64,000 bases of DNA from Oceanobacillus piezotolerans (GCF_003665065.1 NZ_RCHR01000008.1:44116-108115); one strand, 5' to 3'. Numbered from the stretch's first letter, positions 1-9,394 are shown. Numbers and translations: made by a program. The notes: generated from the letters alone by a model not told the origin.

Positions 1-191
1 TTAGTGGAGAAATACCGTTCCGGAAATATACTTCGCTTTCCGCGGGCAACGTCTCAGCCTCCTCGGAAGAAGGGCACTTCCTGCGGGGTCTTCGCTTGTT
101 GCTTTTCCCGCAGGAGTCTACGTATATTTCCTCCACTAACTTGGTGCTTCGTTCGTCTTTTGGATTAAAACATTTAGTTATGTCCTAGCCC
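1..191. repeat. Dispersed palindromic repeat, copy 1 (left arm cut by window edge)
   Basis: This stretch is nearly identical to 48011-48199, differing by a few substitutions and single-base indels. It begins TTAGTGGAGAAATA and returns near position 140 to TATTTCCTCCACTAA, so its core is an imperfect inverted repeat that could fold into a long hairpin. No open frame is conserved between copies. It lies directly after the stop codon of the leftward flavin reductase gene. The outer left arm seen in copy 2 would lie before the window start. I read it as a non-coding dispersed repeat; no transposase is nearby. Confidence 0.85.
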
Positions 192-201
192 CATTCTATT
201 T

Positions 202-1533
202 CTATTTATCAATAGCAAATAGATTATTAAAGGATTCACTCATAACTGGATGATTATAAATTTGGTCGCGTAAATAAGTATAAGGTGCTTCTAAATCCAT
301 TGCTAATTTTACTAAATTAATAAGCTCCGGAGATTCAGGTCCAAATAAGCTCGCACCTAATATTTGATTTGTCCTTTTATCAATCACTACTTTAAAAAGA
401 CCACGAAGGTCATTAATTACATGTGCACGAGGATGGGATGCTACTGCTAATTTGCCTTCAGCAATTTCATAGCCCTTTTCTTTCGCCTCTTTTGCTGTCA
501 ATCCAACTCTTGATAAAGGAGGGTCGATAAAGACTGAATACGGTACATTCTTGCGTGTCTTTAATGAATATTCTTTATTGCCAAATAAATAATCAACTAC
601 AATCCGGTAATCATCTAAAGAAATATAGGTGAATTGCATACCACCCTTCACATCTCCTAAGGCAAAGACATTGCCTACTGTTGTTTCTAAATGTTCATCT
701 ACCTTAATGGCTCCATCTTCTGTGAGCTTAATAGCCGTATTTTCTAGCCCTAGATTTTCCACATTCGGTTTTCTTCCTGTCGCCAGCAACACAGCATTAG
801 CATCTAATTGCTCCTCATTGGATAACGTAAGCGTAACCTTGTCATGATCTGCTTCCTTAATTTTTTCCGCTTTTGCACCTAAGATAAATCGGATTCCCTT
901 TTCTTCTAAAACTTTCTTTACTTCTGTTCGGATTTCTTGATCTTCTTGTGGTATAAGCTCTTCATCGGGACTAATCACAGTCACCTTAGAACCGTAGCTC
1001 TGATACATGGAGGCGTATTCCAATCCTATATAACCAGCACCAACAATTGCTAATTGTTCTGGCAGCTCTTTCCTATCTATTAAGGTTGTACTTGTATACA
1101 CCTTATCAGATTTTATATCGCCCTCCAACGGTGGTATATTGCTTTGTGCACCTGTATTAATAAAGATATGCTCTGCAGTTAAGACTTCCTTTTTGCCAGC
1201 TATCTCTATTTCCACTTCTTTATCAGAAATGAATTTAGCCGCCGACTCATATATCACCACATTATCATGATCAGCAAGCTTTTTATAATTCTTTTTCCGC
1301 AGTTTCTCGACCACGCTATCTTTTCTATTAATTGCCTCACTATATGGAACGTTATGTAATCCATCATGAACAAGTACCTTTGTAGGAATGCAAGCAATAT
1401 TAATACAGGTTCCACCATACATTTTTGGATCCTTTTCAATCATGGCTACCTTCCAGCCTCTATTGCCAAGTTCCCCTGCTAATGTTTTCCCAGCTTTCCC
1501 AAATCCAATAATAATAGCATCATACTTTAACAT
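202..1533 (-). CDS. RclA/MerA-like FAD-dependent disulfide oxidoreductase (possible hypothiocyanous acid reductase)
   Basis: A 443-residue cytosolic flavoprotein of the pyridine nucleotide-disulfide oxidoreductase class I family. An N-terminal FAD motif (GFGKAG, residues 10-15) is followed by the redox-active pair Cys43/Cys48 in CINIACIPTK, a central NADH-binding region (GAGYIGLE), the second FAD motif (ATGRKPN) and a C-terminal dimerisation domain with the HP pair near residue 428. The length and the CxxxxC motif fit RclA (YkgC), which in E. coli and several Firmicutes reduces hypothiocyanous acid or protects against reactive chlorine. No extra N-terminal HMA domain or C-terminal Cys pair is present, so mercuric reductase is unlikely. 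The start has the ribosome site AAAGGGGAGA just upstream. It is monocistronic. Substrate assignment is an inference from the family. Confidence 0.82.
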   Translation of the reverse strand: MLKYDAIIIGFGKAGKTLAGELGNRGWKVAMIEKDPKMYGGTCINIACIPTKVLVHDGLHNVPYSEAINRKDSVVEKLRKKNYKKLADHDNVVIYESAAKFISDKEVEIEIAGKKEVLTAEHIFINTGAQSNIPPLEGDIKSDKVYTSTTLIDRKELPEQLAIVGAGYIGLEYASMYQSYGSKVTVISPDEELIPQEDQEIRTEVKKVLEEKGIRFILGAKAEKIKEADHDKVTLTLSNEEQLDANAVLLATGRKPNVENLGLENTAIKLTEDGAIKVDEHLETTVGNVFALGDVKGGMQFTYISLDDYRIVVDYLFGNKEYSLKTRKNVPYSVFIDPPLSRVGLTAKEAKEKGYEIAEGKLAVASHPRAHVINDLRGLFKVVIDKRTNQILGASLFGPESPELINLVKLAMDLEAPYTYLRDQIYNHPVMSESFNNLFAIDK

Positions 1534-1623
1534 AAGCTCTCCCCTTTCTCTTTTGGTTCATTTTAAATAGTCAGTTCATTTTTTTAACCTACTATTGTTA
1601 TACCCTACTTAAAGGGTTCTAAA

Positions 1624-1660
1624 CAAAAGAAAAGACTTCCCCTTTCCTAGTGGGGAAGCC
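1624..1660 (-). terminator. Rho-independent terminator after the 72-aa gene
   Basis: On the minus strand GGCTTCCCC and GGGGAAGTC form a stem followed by TTTTCTTTT. It follows the stop at 1682 and separates that gene from the flavin reductase promoter. Confidence 0.8.
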
Positions 1661-1681
1661 GTAGCATTTTTTTAGAAATTG

Positions 1682-1900
1682 TTATTTCAAATATATCTGT
1701 ACTGTAATTTTATGTTTTCCATATGACCAAATGGTATTCTCTATCTTTAGATTATTACTGAATTTTTCAATCCATACCTGCTTGGAATTTAATAATGCCG
1801 TTAATTGCGCAGAATTAAGGTTAACTTCCTCAAATTGTTCATCCTTCTGATAAACAAAAACTACTGTTACTGAATCTCCTTGATTTGTCGCGATACTCAT
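1682..1900 (-). CDS. Small protein of unknown function (72 aa)
   Basis: The ORF starts with ATG preceded by a strong ribosome binding site (AAGGAGGT, 7 bases upstream) and is followed by a good terminator, so it is very likely a real single-gene unit. The product is soluble, with alternating hydrophobic and polar residues suggesting beta strands (for example SVTVVFVYQ near residue 10 and HKITVQIYLK at the C-terminus). There is no signal peptide, membrane segment or cysteine. I do not recognise the family and assign no function. Neighbours on either side have their own terminators and give no clue. Confidence 0.7.
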   Translation of the reverse strand: MSIATNQGDSVTVVFVYQKDEQFEEVNLNSAQLTALLNSKQVWIEKFSNNLKIENTIWSYGKHKITVQIYLK

Positions 1901-1970
1901 TGATTTACCTCCTTCTTTTTAAGATGTAATACGATTCTCTTATGAGAACGTTTCAGATTTATTCTGCATA

Positions 1971-2004
1971 TAAAAAACCGATGTAATAACATATTACATC
2001 GGTT
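1971..2004 (-). terminator. Rho-independent terminator after the M20 amidohydrolase
   Basis: A perfect stem (AACCGATGTAAT / ATTACATCGGTT) with a 5-base loop, followed on the minus strand by a run of T. It lies just after the stop codon at 2038. Confidence 0.9.
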
Positions 2005-2037
2005 CGCTTTACTTTCTATTGCTCTAACTTAGTGAGC

Positions 2038-3225
2038 TTAATTCTTTTCAAAATAACCACAAACAACATGACCAACTGCTTTTGCTGCGACAAGGATTGC
2101 ATCCTCATCGATATCAAATTTTGGATGGTGATTGAAATAAGGCTGCTCAACACCTTTTGGTGTACATCCAATAAAGAAATAGCTGCCAGGGATTTTTTCT
2201 AAATAATAAGCAAAGTCTTCAGATGGTGATAACGCAGGATATTCTCTCACTGCTTTAATATCTTTATCATTTGCATTTTTCAAGCTTTCCGCAACCAGTT
2301 CTGTGTGTTCCGGATCATTGTACAGAGGCGGATAGTCTGCAGTATATTCTAATGTACATGTGACTCCAAACTCCACTTCAAGACCTTTTACAATCCGCTT
2401 GAATTCTTTTTCAATAACCTGTTGACTTTCTGTGCTCATGTAGCGAATGTCGCCTTCAAGTTCTACGCTGTCTTTAATTACATTAAATGTGCCTTTACCG
2501 TCAAAGGAACCAATTGTAACAACACCCGCATCCATTGGGTTGAGTCGGCGACTAATAATTGTTTGAACAACCGTTACAAAGTGGGCACCAGCTACGATGG
2601 AATCATTCGCTTTATGCGGTGAGGAACCGTGACCACCTGTTCCTTGTATTTTCAGTTTAAAGAATGATCTGCCATTAAATGCATAACCACTGCGATATCC
2701 AACGATACCAGCTGGATCCATGGGGAGTATATGAATACCGAATATAGCATCTAAATCGTCTAGCTTGCCGGATTCCACAATACTTTTAGCTCCGCCTGGT
2801 GGCACCTCTTCTGCATGCTGATGAATAATTTTAATCGTACCATTCAATTCTGCTTTTAGCTGTATTAAACAATCAGCGAGTACAAGTAAGTATGCAGTAT
2901 GGGCATCATGTCCACATGCATGCATGACTCCTTCATTTTTAGACTTAAATGGGACATCTGCTTCTTCCGTTATTGGTAGTGCATCAAAGTCCGCCCGGAG
3001 TCCAATTGTTTTTCCTGGCTTTCCTCCAGTTATTGTAACAATGATGCCATACCCATTACCGACATTTGTTTCTACTTCTACATCTTTACCTTTGTAGAAA
3101 TCAGCAATGTACTTAGCAGTTTTCTCTTCTTTAAAAGAAAGCTCAGGATTTTCATGCAAATATCGGCGAATTTCAATCATTTCTTCCTTACGAGATTCTA
3201 ACATTTGCATTAATTCACTTCTCAT
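2038..3225 (-). CDS. M20D family metal-dependent amidohydrolase (N-acyl amino acid / hippurate hydrolase type)
   Basis: A 395-residue cytosolic peptidase-like hydrolase that should remove an acyl group from an N-acylated amino acid or related amide. The dinuclear metal site is visible: HACGHDAH (102-109), the LRADFDALPI block (77-86), HQHAEE (135-140) with the catalytic glutamate, and a C-terminal segment with the family's late histidine (FNHHPKFD). A lid domain lies between about residues 185 and 300. The length is normal for the family. The gene starts at ATG with AGGAGAC 8 bases upstream. It lies 47 bp downstream of an MFS transporter gene on the same strand, so the two are probably co-transcribed and the transporter may move the substrate or product. 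The exact substrate cannot be read from sequence. Confidence 0.88.
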   Translation of the reverse strand: MRSELMQMLESRKEEMIEIRRYLHENPELSFKEEKTAKYIADFYKGKDVEVETNVGNGYGIIVTITGGKPGKTIGLRADFDALPITEEADVPFKSKNEGVMHACGHDAHTAYLLVLADCLIQLKAELNGTIKIIHQHAEEVPPGGAKSIVESGKLDDLDAIFGIHILPMDPAGIVGYRSGYAFNGRSFFKLKIQGTGGHGSSPHKANDSIVAGAHFVTVVQTIISRRLNPMDAGVVTIGSFDGKGTFNVIKDSVELEGDIRYMSTESQQVIEKEFKRIVKGLEVEFGVTCTLEYTADYPPLYNDPEHTELVAESLKNANDKDIKAVREYPALSPSEDFAYYLEKIPGSYFFIGCTPKGVEQPYFNHHPKFDIDEDAILVAAKAVGHVVCGYFEKN

Positions 3226-3272
3226 TTACTACCGTCTCCTTTTTCAAAGCATTTCTTACCTTTTTTAATGCT

Positions 3273-4694
3273 CTATGCCTTTGCTGGTCGTGAACTAGAT
3301 GCTGGCGTCGGCGAGTCACCGATATCCCCAGTACTATGTGGTACTAACATGATGATTGAGATTAAAGACAATACTGCAAAGATGACATTGACTATAATTC
3401 CTGATGTTGCTGCCACTTCTACGCTACTAAATACGGTTATCGTACTATACACGGTTGCCGAAATTGCTACACCAAATGCATTTCCAAGGGAGCTTGCCAT
3501 CTTATATACACCGGAAGCTTCTCCAATTTTATTTTCTGGTGCATAACTTACTGCTGTGTCTGTTGAAGGTGTTGCATACATTCCTAACCCTATCCCAAAA
3601 AGGATGAATCCAACAAAAACGGTAATGGTATACATCAGATCCGGCAAGAAAGTAAGTCCCATCACACCTACACCAATTAAAGTTAAAATGGTCCCCCAAA
3701 CCATAGGCTTTCTAGCTCCGGTTCGTTGCATTATCTTTTCACCAACACGAATCATTGCAAGCACTGCTACAAGATAACCAAGAGATAGCATTCCTGACTG
3801 AAATGACGAGAATCCTCGTCCAACCTGTACATACGTATTCGCTACAATTAATGTACCGGCAACTGCATTTAACAAGAAATTCGATATAGTTGCACCAGTA
3901 TATGGTCTGCTTTTAAACATTTTAAAATCAATTAGTGCATTTTTTCGTTTTGCTTCATATTTAATAAAGAAAATAATCCCAACGACTGTTACTACTGCCA
4001 AGCCTATCGTTATCGGACTAGTCCATCCAAAGCTCGCACCTTGCGTTATGAGAATATTTAAAGCAAGCATTGTTACAATAAATATTCCTAAGCCACCGAA
4101 ATCAAAATTAAATGTTCCAGTTGATTCCGCTTTGCTTTCAGGTGTATCTTTAATTAACCACATTGCTAAAATAGCGAAGATGATGGAGAAGATAAAGATC
4201 CATTTCCATCCCAGCGAAGTTGCTACTGCACCACCGAAGAAAGAGCATATACCAGAACCACCCCATGAACCAATTGACCAATAACTAAGTGCACGTTGGC
4301 GGTCTGCACCTTCAAAGTACTCCTTCATTAATGCAATGGTTGCCGGCATAATAGCTGCTGCAGATAGCCCTTGCAGGACACGACCTATAATAAGTAAGAT
4401 AGAACCATTTGCTAAGACAAGCAATAAAGAACCGAGGACGCTTAAAATTAAACCAACATACGTTATTTTCTTTCGCCCGATTCTATCTGCTAATCCACCA
4501 GCTACTACAATAAACATACCCGAGAATAACGCAGTTAAACTAATTGCCACGTTAATCGTCCCTAAAGAAACCCCTAAATCGGACTGAACGGCGGGTACAA
4601 TATTTACCATTGATTGTGCAAATAACCAAAATGTAATGACTCCAAATACAATCCCTGTAATCAATTTGTTCGTACCTTTGTACGCTGTATCCAT
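3273..4694 (-). CDS. MFS transporter, DHA2-like (14 membrane segments expected)
   Basis: A 473-residue integral membrane protein with the major facilitator signature GGLADRIGRKKITYVG between segments 2 and 3, and the antiporter-type motif GRVLQGLSAAAIMPATIAL in segment 5. The spacing of hydrophobic segments and length fit the DHA2 drug:H+ antiporter branch, although members also export metabolites. The C-terminus ends in a Ser/Pro/Ala-rich tail. The start ATG has AAAAGGAGAT upstream. It is the first gene of a probable two-gene operon with the M20 amidohydrolase, which makes transport of an amino-acid conjugate possible. That link is inference; no substrate can be assigned. Confidence 0.85.
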   Translation of the reverse strand: MDTAYKGTNKLITGIVFGVITFWLFAQSMVNIVPAVQSDLGVSLGTINVAISLTALFSGMFIVVAGGLADRIGRKKITYVGLILSVLGSLLLVLANGSILLIIGRVLQGLSAAAIMPATIALMKEYFEGADRQRALSYWSIGSWGGSGICSFFGGAVATSLGWKWIFIFSIIFAILAMWLIKDTPESKAESTGTFNFDFGGLGIFIVTMLALNILITQGASFGWTSPITIGLAVVTVVGIIFFIKYEAKRKNALIDFKMFKSRPYTGATISNFLLNAVAGTLIVANTYVQVGRGFSSFQSGMLSLGYLVAVLAMIRVGEKIMQRTGARKPMVWGTILTLIGVGVMGLTFLPDLMYTITVFVGFILFGIGLGMYATPSTDTAVSYAPENKIGEASGVYKMASSLGNAFGVAISATVYSTITVFSSVEVAATSGIIVNVIFAVLSLISIIMLVPHSTGDIGDSPTPASSSRPAKA

Positions 4695-4904
4695 TTTTAA
4701 TATCTCCTTTTCAGAAAATCTTACAACTTATTGTTACCAATCTTTAATGAATCATAAACTTAAATAGAAACTGGATAATATTGCTATTGTTGTGATGTTA
4801 TCCTGAGCTCATCTTATTCACACGTTTATTATAGAAGATACTTGTTTTTCCAATAAGTCTTTCATTGCTATGATTTTCCAAAAAGTATGTTCATAATCTC
4901 ACAT

Positions 4905-4941
4905 AAAAAATTAACGGTAAATAATTTACCGTTAATTTTTT
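4905..4941. terminator. Bidirectional-looking hairpin terminator after the AraC/GH39 gene
   Basis: A perfect inverted repeat (TTAACGGTAAAT / ATTTACCGTTAA) flanked by A6 on one side and T6 on the other. It lies 26 bases after the stop of the gene at 4968 and also upstream of the MFS operon. Confidence 0.85.
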
Positions 4942-4967
4942 ACTTCTTTAATATATTACCTATTTAT

Positions 4968-7304
4968 TTAGTGAAAAGCCCTTCGAATATCAAAGAAATG
5001 AATCGCATTTAATGTCATGTAAGAGTAAAATGACCAATCGCCTTCAATCTTCTCATCAAATAATTCCAATGATGGCTTACTCGTTTCATTGATATAATGA
5101 ATAACTTCTTCATCCATTCCATACTTACTATTCAATTCCCACCATTTTGTATATAATGCTCCGTAATCCTTATCAAAAACTCGTTTGCGAATCTGATATT
5201 CTCCATTCTGTAAACCTGAAATAGTGACCCGAACCTCTTTGTTTAATTTTTTCAAAAAGGTTTCTTCCACCGTAAAATACGGATTTACATTATTAATATT
5301 CATTAGTATGAGCTGATATCCACGCTCATTTTTCGTCATAACATACTCTCTGTCTTGACAAATAATGCTGCCATTTAGCCTTTCTAAAAATTGCATTGCA
5401 AAATAGGCAGGACGCTTACCATTAAAATAATGGTAAAGCTCAAGACCTTCCATGCGAATCTTTCTGTCACGGACCGACTTTTCATGTTGTTCCGTATTAA
5501 TCCAAAAGCCCAACGAATCTACTTCATCTGCTATTTCTAATGCGTTCTGTAAAATTAACGCACCTCGGAAGAAAGTTCCATTCGTATGTCTGGTGTTTCC
5601 AGAAAGTGTATTCCAGCTTACTAAACTGACATGCTGATTCTTTGCATGCTTTTTGAGATAAGCCTTTACTTTAACTGTTTTTTCTTTTATATAACCTTCC
5701 GCTATAGATATACGATCATCTCCAAGTTCTTCAAAGTCAATGATCTCATTTTGGTTTGCTTCATAACCGAAGAAATCTATCGGAAGGTTTTTCTCTACAA
5801 GCCACGTATGATTTTTATCCGTCTTTCCATCCTTAAAGGAAAATGGCAAAAAAGCTCCAACTTTGATGGAGGGTACTCTTTTCTTTAGTGATTGATACAA
5901 TTTCGTATAAATCCGTTCCAGCTCACTTCCAGATACAGTAGTAGACGATTCATAAAACATAACATACCATTTTTCAACAAATGGAATTCCATATACATTT
6001 AGACAATGCTTGATGAAATCGTCCATCCCATTAAAAAAGTTCACTTCATCATTAGAAACTTCCTTATAATCTACACGAATAAAGAGGGATAAATGATATT
6101 TTCTTAAGAAGTTCAACGCAAAATCTGCATTATAATATGGCGAGGTAGTTGCAATAATCTCATCCGTTTCCACTGGTGGCATAAATGTGGAGCCTCCAAT
6201 TAGTTTACGTACCCCAATATATTCTAACCGCAGTTCCTTTTTAGCCATTAAAATTTGCCGTCTTACTCCTTCCTTAAGGAGCTCACTTAGTTCCCCAATT
6301 GCAAGATTATGTTTTGGTCTATGCAGTTTAGAAACAGCAGCTTTCCTTATATCGAGATTCAATTCTGTATACTGCGTTTCTGTGTTACTGTATCCTTCAT
6401 CCGTATCCGTTAACAGTCCACCTATCTCCTCTAAAACATCGGATGATTGTATGATATGCGCTGCATCCTGTAAGTCATATGTTTTTGTATAATCTATGCT
6501 GATTTCCTGGTTTGCCTCTCGATATAATTTAGGTGTCTGTTTATATACTTCTTTAAAATACTGCACAAACGATTTCACATTCGGAAAGCCATTATTCATC
6601 GCAATATTTGAAATAGAATCCGGCGTATATAGTAAGTCCTTCATAGCATGCTCCAGTCGTACCTTCATTAAATAGCGATTGAAGCCAATTCCCACTTTGT
6701 TTTTAAAGTATCGCGAAAAGTAACTGGGCGATAAATAAAATTTCTTCGCAACATCGTCCAATGTCAATGTCTGCTGATAGTTTCTTTCCATGTAGTCAAT
6801 AATTTGCATCAGGCGTCGGTCACCAGTCTCCACTTTCTCTTGAATAGTCCCCTCCTGTTTGAAGCGGCGAATCAAAATAAGGAGGATATCGCTAATATAG
6901 GATTGTATCTCAATCCGATACCCCAAATCCCTGCGAAAGAAAGTAATCATTAATTCCGCAACAAGCCTGCGAATCCGATTGATAACAGATTCTCTCCCCA
7001 AATCTACTTCGCCAGAAAAGCATTCAAAACGACTCATTGAATATTCTTCATAATTTTGTTGCATATATTGATCTGAAATTTGCAGCAGCAAAACATGATT
7101 TTGCTTACTTCCCTTCGCTTGGTATAATTGATTCCGATTAATAACCAGCACATCTTTTTCTTTTAAGTGATAATAACGGCTATTTGTTTCAATCGTTAAC
7201 TCCCCGTGGATAACAAAAATGACCTGGATACCCCGATTCAACTTAGGAGCCAGTAACTCAATTTCTTGTAGGTTAATAGTAAAATCTGTTAGTTGATGAT
7301 CCAT
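4968..7304 (-). CDS. AraC family transcriptional regulator with C-terminal GH39-like domain
   Basis: A 778-residue three-part protein. Residues 10-110 look like an AraC-type cupin (sugar-binding jelly roll). Residues about 165-265 carry the two AraC helix-turn-helix units (TLDDVAKKFYLSPSYFSRYFKNKV and SISNIAMNNGFPNVKSFVQYFKEV). Residues about 330-765 resemble the (alpha/beta)8 domain of GH39 beta-xylosidases. The glycosidase acid/base and nucleophile glutamates are not evident: the segment expected to read WNEP is VEKWYVMFYESS, and the strand expected to read TEWN is LVSWN. It is therefore more likely a ligand-sensing domain than an active enzyme. The ATG has GGAGAA upstream. The gene stands alone with its own terminator, so its target genes are not obvious; the adjacent MFS/M20 operon is one candidate. 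Confidence 0.85.
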   Translation of the reverse strand: MDHQLTDFTINLQEIELLAPKLNRGIQVIFVIHGELTIETNSRYYHLKEKDVLVINRNQLYQAKGSKQNHVLLLQISDQYMQQNYEEYSMSRFECFSGEVDLGRESVINRIRRLVAELMITFFRRDLGYRIEIQSYISDILLILIRRFKQEGTIQEKVETGDRRLMQIIDYMERNYQQTLTLDDVAKKFYLSPSYFSRYFKNKVGIGFNRYLMKVRLEHAMKDLLYTPDSISNIAMNNGFPNVKSFVQYFKEVYKQTPKLYREANQEISIDYTKTYDLQDAAHIIQSSDVLEEIGGLLTDTDEGYSNTETQYTELNLDIRKAAVSKLHRPKHNLAIGELSELLKEGVRRQILMAKKELRLEYIGVRKLIGGSTFMPPVETDEIIATTSPYYNADFALNFLRKYHLSLFIRVDYKEVSNDEVNFFNGMDDFIKHCLNVYGIPFVEKWYVMFYESSTTVSGSELERIYTKLYQSLKKRVPSIKVGAFLPFSFKDGKTDKNHTWLVEKNLPIDFFGYEANQNEIIDFEELGDDRISIAEGYIKEKTVKVKAYLKKHAKNQHVSLVSWNTLSGNTRHTNGTFFRGALILQNALEIADEVDSLGFWINTEQHEKSVRDRKIRMEGLELYHYFNGKRPAYFAMQFLERLNGSIICQDREYVMTKNERGYQLILMNINNVNPYFTVEETFLKKLNKEVRVTISGLQNGEYQIRKRVFDKDYGALYTKWWELNSKYGMDEEVIHYINETSKPSLELFDEKIEGDWSFYSYMTLNAIHFFDIRRAFH

Positions 7305-7413
7305 TTTGCTTTCTCCATTCGATGCCTTTGTGATTTCCTTTAGTTCTTAAAAAAAGATGGCGGAGATTCAGTAGATTTAATTAGTTATGAAGATAAGTTG
7401 TATCCTGCCCCAC

Positions 7414-8073
7414 TTAATTTTTCCGTCCATAATCTGCTTTTATTTCTCCCCACTTTTTCGTATCCCATTTAAGTATTTTATTCTGATAAGTATTATTTCT
7501 GAGCCAGTGTTCAGCACGGTCAATCAAGTCCCATATTTCAGCGGTGGACGCATCTCTTTTAAGGGTTGTCGAAACGGCCTTTTCTCTTATCCATTTCATA
7601 GCATTTCGCGAATCGGTGTAAACTGTTTTATTACTGCCGATCTTCTTCAAGTACGCTAACGCATGTACGATTGCAAGAAATTCGCCTAAATTATTGGTAC
7701 CCTTACTAATAGGTCCTTTTGAGAAGATTACTTCTCCTGTTTTTGTATCTACACCTTGATATTCAACAGGTCCAGGGTTTCCGCGTGTACCAACATCAAC
7801 GGAAATGCTGTTATAATCGATTTCATCTGAAGTTACACCGCTTGCACTATTTGGCTTTTTATTCTTTTGGCCTTCTATGCCCTTTTTTCCGTTTCCTTTA
7901 CCCCAATGGAATTTCCATCCTTCACGATAAGCTTTTTCTGCCTGTTCGCGACTTTCAAAGGATTTAAATTTTGCTTGGTCGAAGCCATTCGTCTGTGCTT
8001 GGCAGTCTGCCCAGTTTGAATAAACACCTGGCTTTCTACCAACCCAGACAACATAAAATTTTTTCTTTGCCAT
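7414..8073 (-). CDS. rnhA: Ribonuclease H with N-terminal hybrid-binding (viroplasmin-like) domain
   Basis: A 219-residue enzyme that cuts the RNA strand of RNA-DNA hybrids. Residues 4-50 form the hybrid-binding domain (FYVVWVGRKPGVYSNWADCQ and FKSFESREQAEKAY). A linker follows, then the RNase H fold from about residue 88. The four catalytic carboxylates are visible: Asp93 (SVDVGTRGNPG), Glu131 (NNLGEF), Asp154 (VYTDSRNAM) and Asp214 (EIKADYGRK). This arrangement matches the well-studied Bacillus halodurans RNase H1. I chose the internal ATG at 8073 because AGGTGA lies 8 bases upstream; an in-frame ATG 18 bases earlier lacks a site. Confidence 0.93.
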   Translation of the reverse strand: MAKKKFYVVWVGRKPGVYSNWADCQAQTNGFDQAKFKSFESREQAEKAYREGWKFHWGKGNGKKGIEGQKNKKPNSASGVTSDEIDYNSISVDVGTRGNPGPVEYQGVDTKTGEVIFSKGPISKGTNNLGEFLAIVHALAYLKKIGSNKTVYTDSRNAMKWIREKAVSTTLKRDASTAEIWDLIDRAEHWLRNNTYQNKILKWDTKKWGEIKADYGRKN

Positions 8074-8211
8074 TATAATTTCACCTCGCACGTTACTAAA
8101 GTAGATTCATTATATCATGGACTGAAAGACAGCACATATTCCACACTACCCGCATCATTTTCTGTCCTTGTAAATAAGTATTGGTTTCTCGATTGTAAAC
8201 GACTATGGTGA

Positions 8212-8502
8212 TTATCGGTCTTTTTTTCCAAACAAACTTAAGAGTGCACTTGGAATAAGTGTAATAGCAAAGAAGGCTGTTAACATGTTATATAGTGGCA
8301 TGTCATAGGGAGCAAACCATTCGGTAAACAAGCTTGAATTGGCAATTCTGCCGAACAACGTACCGTCCAAATCCCTAAAGTTTGGTGACCAAACATTACT
8401 AAAAAAAATTAACACTAATTGCGTTATTAGAAAAGTCCCAAGTGCCGTAATAAAGCCTATAAATCGAACATGTTGATTCTCCTTCTTCATCTTAACCCCC
8501 AT
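8212..8502 (-). CDS. Small two-helix membrane protein (YfzA-like?)
   Basis: About 96 residues starting MGVKMKKEN, with a hydrophobic segment near residues 13-36, a polar loop (NFRDLDGTLFGRIANSSLF) and a second hydrophobic segment near 66-88 before a basic tail (GKKDR). This arrangement recalls the small YfzA-like membrane proteins of Bacillus, but I am not certain of the match. The frame is open further upstream, but that part is AT-rich promoter-like DNA. The start is either ATG at 8502 or ATG at 8490; neither has a strong ribosome site. The function is unknown. Confidence 0.6.
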   Translation of the reverse strand: MGVKMKKENQHVRFIGFITALGTFLITQLVLIFFSNVWSPNFRDLDGTLFGRIANSSLFTEWFAPYDMPLYNMLTAFFAITLIPSALLSLFGKKDR

Positions 8503-8579
8503 TTGATCAACTCTTTCTCTAGTATTTATCAAACAAATAATACAGTAAACTAAAATAATAATTTGCATGCGGAATACTC

Positions 8580-8640
8580 TTTTAGAAATAGTATATATAC
8601 TATATATACGGTATATACACACTATACGTGCATGATATAC
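8580..8640. repeat. TATA-rich short inverted repeats upstream of the small membrane protein
   Basis: The sequence alternates GTATATATAC, TATATATAC, GGTATATAC and GATATAC within 60 bases, giving several overlapping palindromes. It could be a promoter/operator for the leftward gene. No matching regulator was identified. Confidence 0.4.
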
Positions 8641-8715
8641 AATTTGCAATACTTTTCAAGAAGAAAATATATTTTCTTCTATCAAAATAAACAAGGGAAT
8701 TGCTATTCCCATATA

Positions 8716-8760
8716 AATAGAAAAGTCACTCCCTATTCTGCTTGAGAATAAGAAGTGACT
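8716..8760 (-). terminator. Terminator after the DUF457 family gene
   Basis: AGTCAC/GTGACT outer pairing with an inner TATTCT/AGAATA stem, followed on the minus strand by GACTTTTCTATT. It lies 8 bases past the stop at 8768. A second small hairpin (GGGAAT/ATTCCC) follows. Confidence 0.7.
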
Positions 8761-8767
8761 AATTCTG

Positions 8768-9394
8768 TTAAAAGTCTTTTGATGAAAAGGGAAGAAAGAT
8801 CTTAACTCCGCGTTTATTAACTGGTAAAAATTTGCTGTCTGCAATAAGGTGGCCAATATATCCAGCGAGACAGGCTGCAAACGCCCCATCTATTGCAAGC
8901 GATGTCTCTAATTTTGCTGCAATGACTCCAAAATAAATGACTCCTAAAATAGAATGAGTGTAGCTTCGATGGGAAACAAACGATGCGACTATAATATAAA
9001 TTCCCAGTAAAAGTAACCACATTTCTTTTAATGTCAATGCTCCTGCAATGACTCCAATTCCAGTAATGATTAACATATGCTTTTGCTTAAGGAACGATGA
9101 AATAATAAGCATGGCAACACCAATACCTATTCCCAAAAAACGATCTGCCCTCATTCCTTCATAAATACTATAAATAATCATTAATACACCAATTAACTGC
9201 GCAGTCATTTTGATAACCTTATGTGAAAATGTAACCTTACTACGTAACTTTCCATCCACATCAAGGTCTGGCATCAATCCCGAGACACCTCCAAGACCAA
9301 CTAGAATAAGCATCGTAGCAGGGGAAGCATTAACACTATTAGCAACAATAAATCCAGTTGCTGCCCCAATTGAAACGTGAGCTGTACCATTCAT
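8768..9394 (-). CDS. YdjM/DUF457 family membrane-bound metal-dependent hydrolase
   Basis: A 208-residue polytopic membrane protein. Family signatures are visible: an early His (HVSIGAATG, residues 6-14), MPDLDVDGK (41-49), SHRSYTHS (141-148) and a late GHLIADS near residue 185. These His/Asp residues are the putative metal ligands of the LexA-controlled YdjM family. Five to six hydrophobic segments separate them. The biochemical role of the family is not well established. I chose ATG at 9394 because AAAGGTGG lies upstream with good spacing; the upstream frame extension is basic and unlikely. Confidence 0.85.
   Translation of the reverse strand: MNGTAHVSIGAATGFIVANSVNASPATMLILVGLGGVSGLMPDLDVDGKLRSKVTFSHKVIKMTAQLIGVLMIIYSIYEGMRADRFLGIGIGVAMLIISSFLKQKHMLIITGIGVIAGALTLKEMWLLLLGIYIIVASFVSHRSYTHSILGVIYFGVIAAKLETSLAIDGAFAACLAGYIGHLIADSKFLPVNKRGVKIFLPFSSKDF

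Noticed and set aside
1..191. Insertion sequence end
   Set aside because: The repeat is palindromic but has no transposase and no visible target duplication, so I call it only a dispersed repeat.
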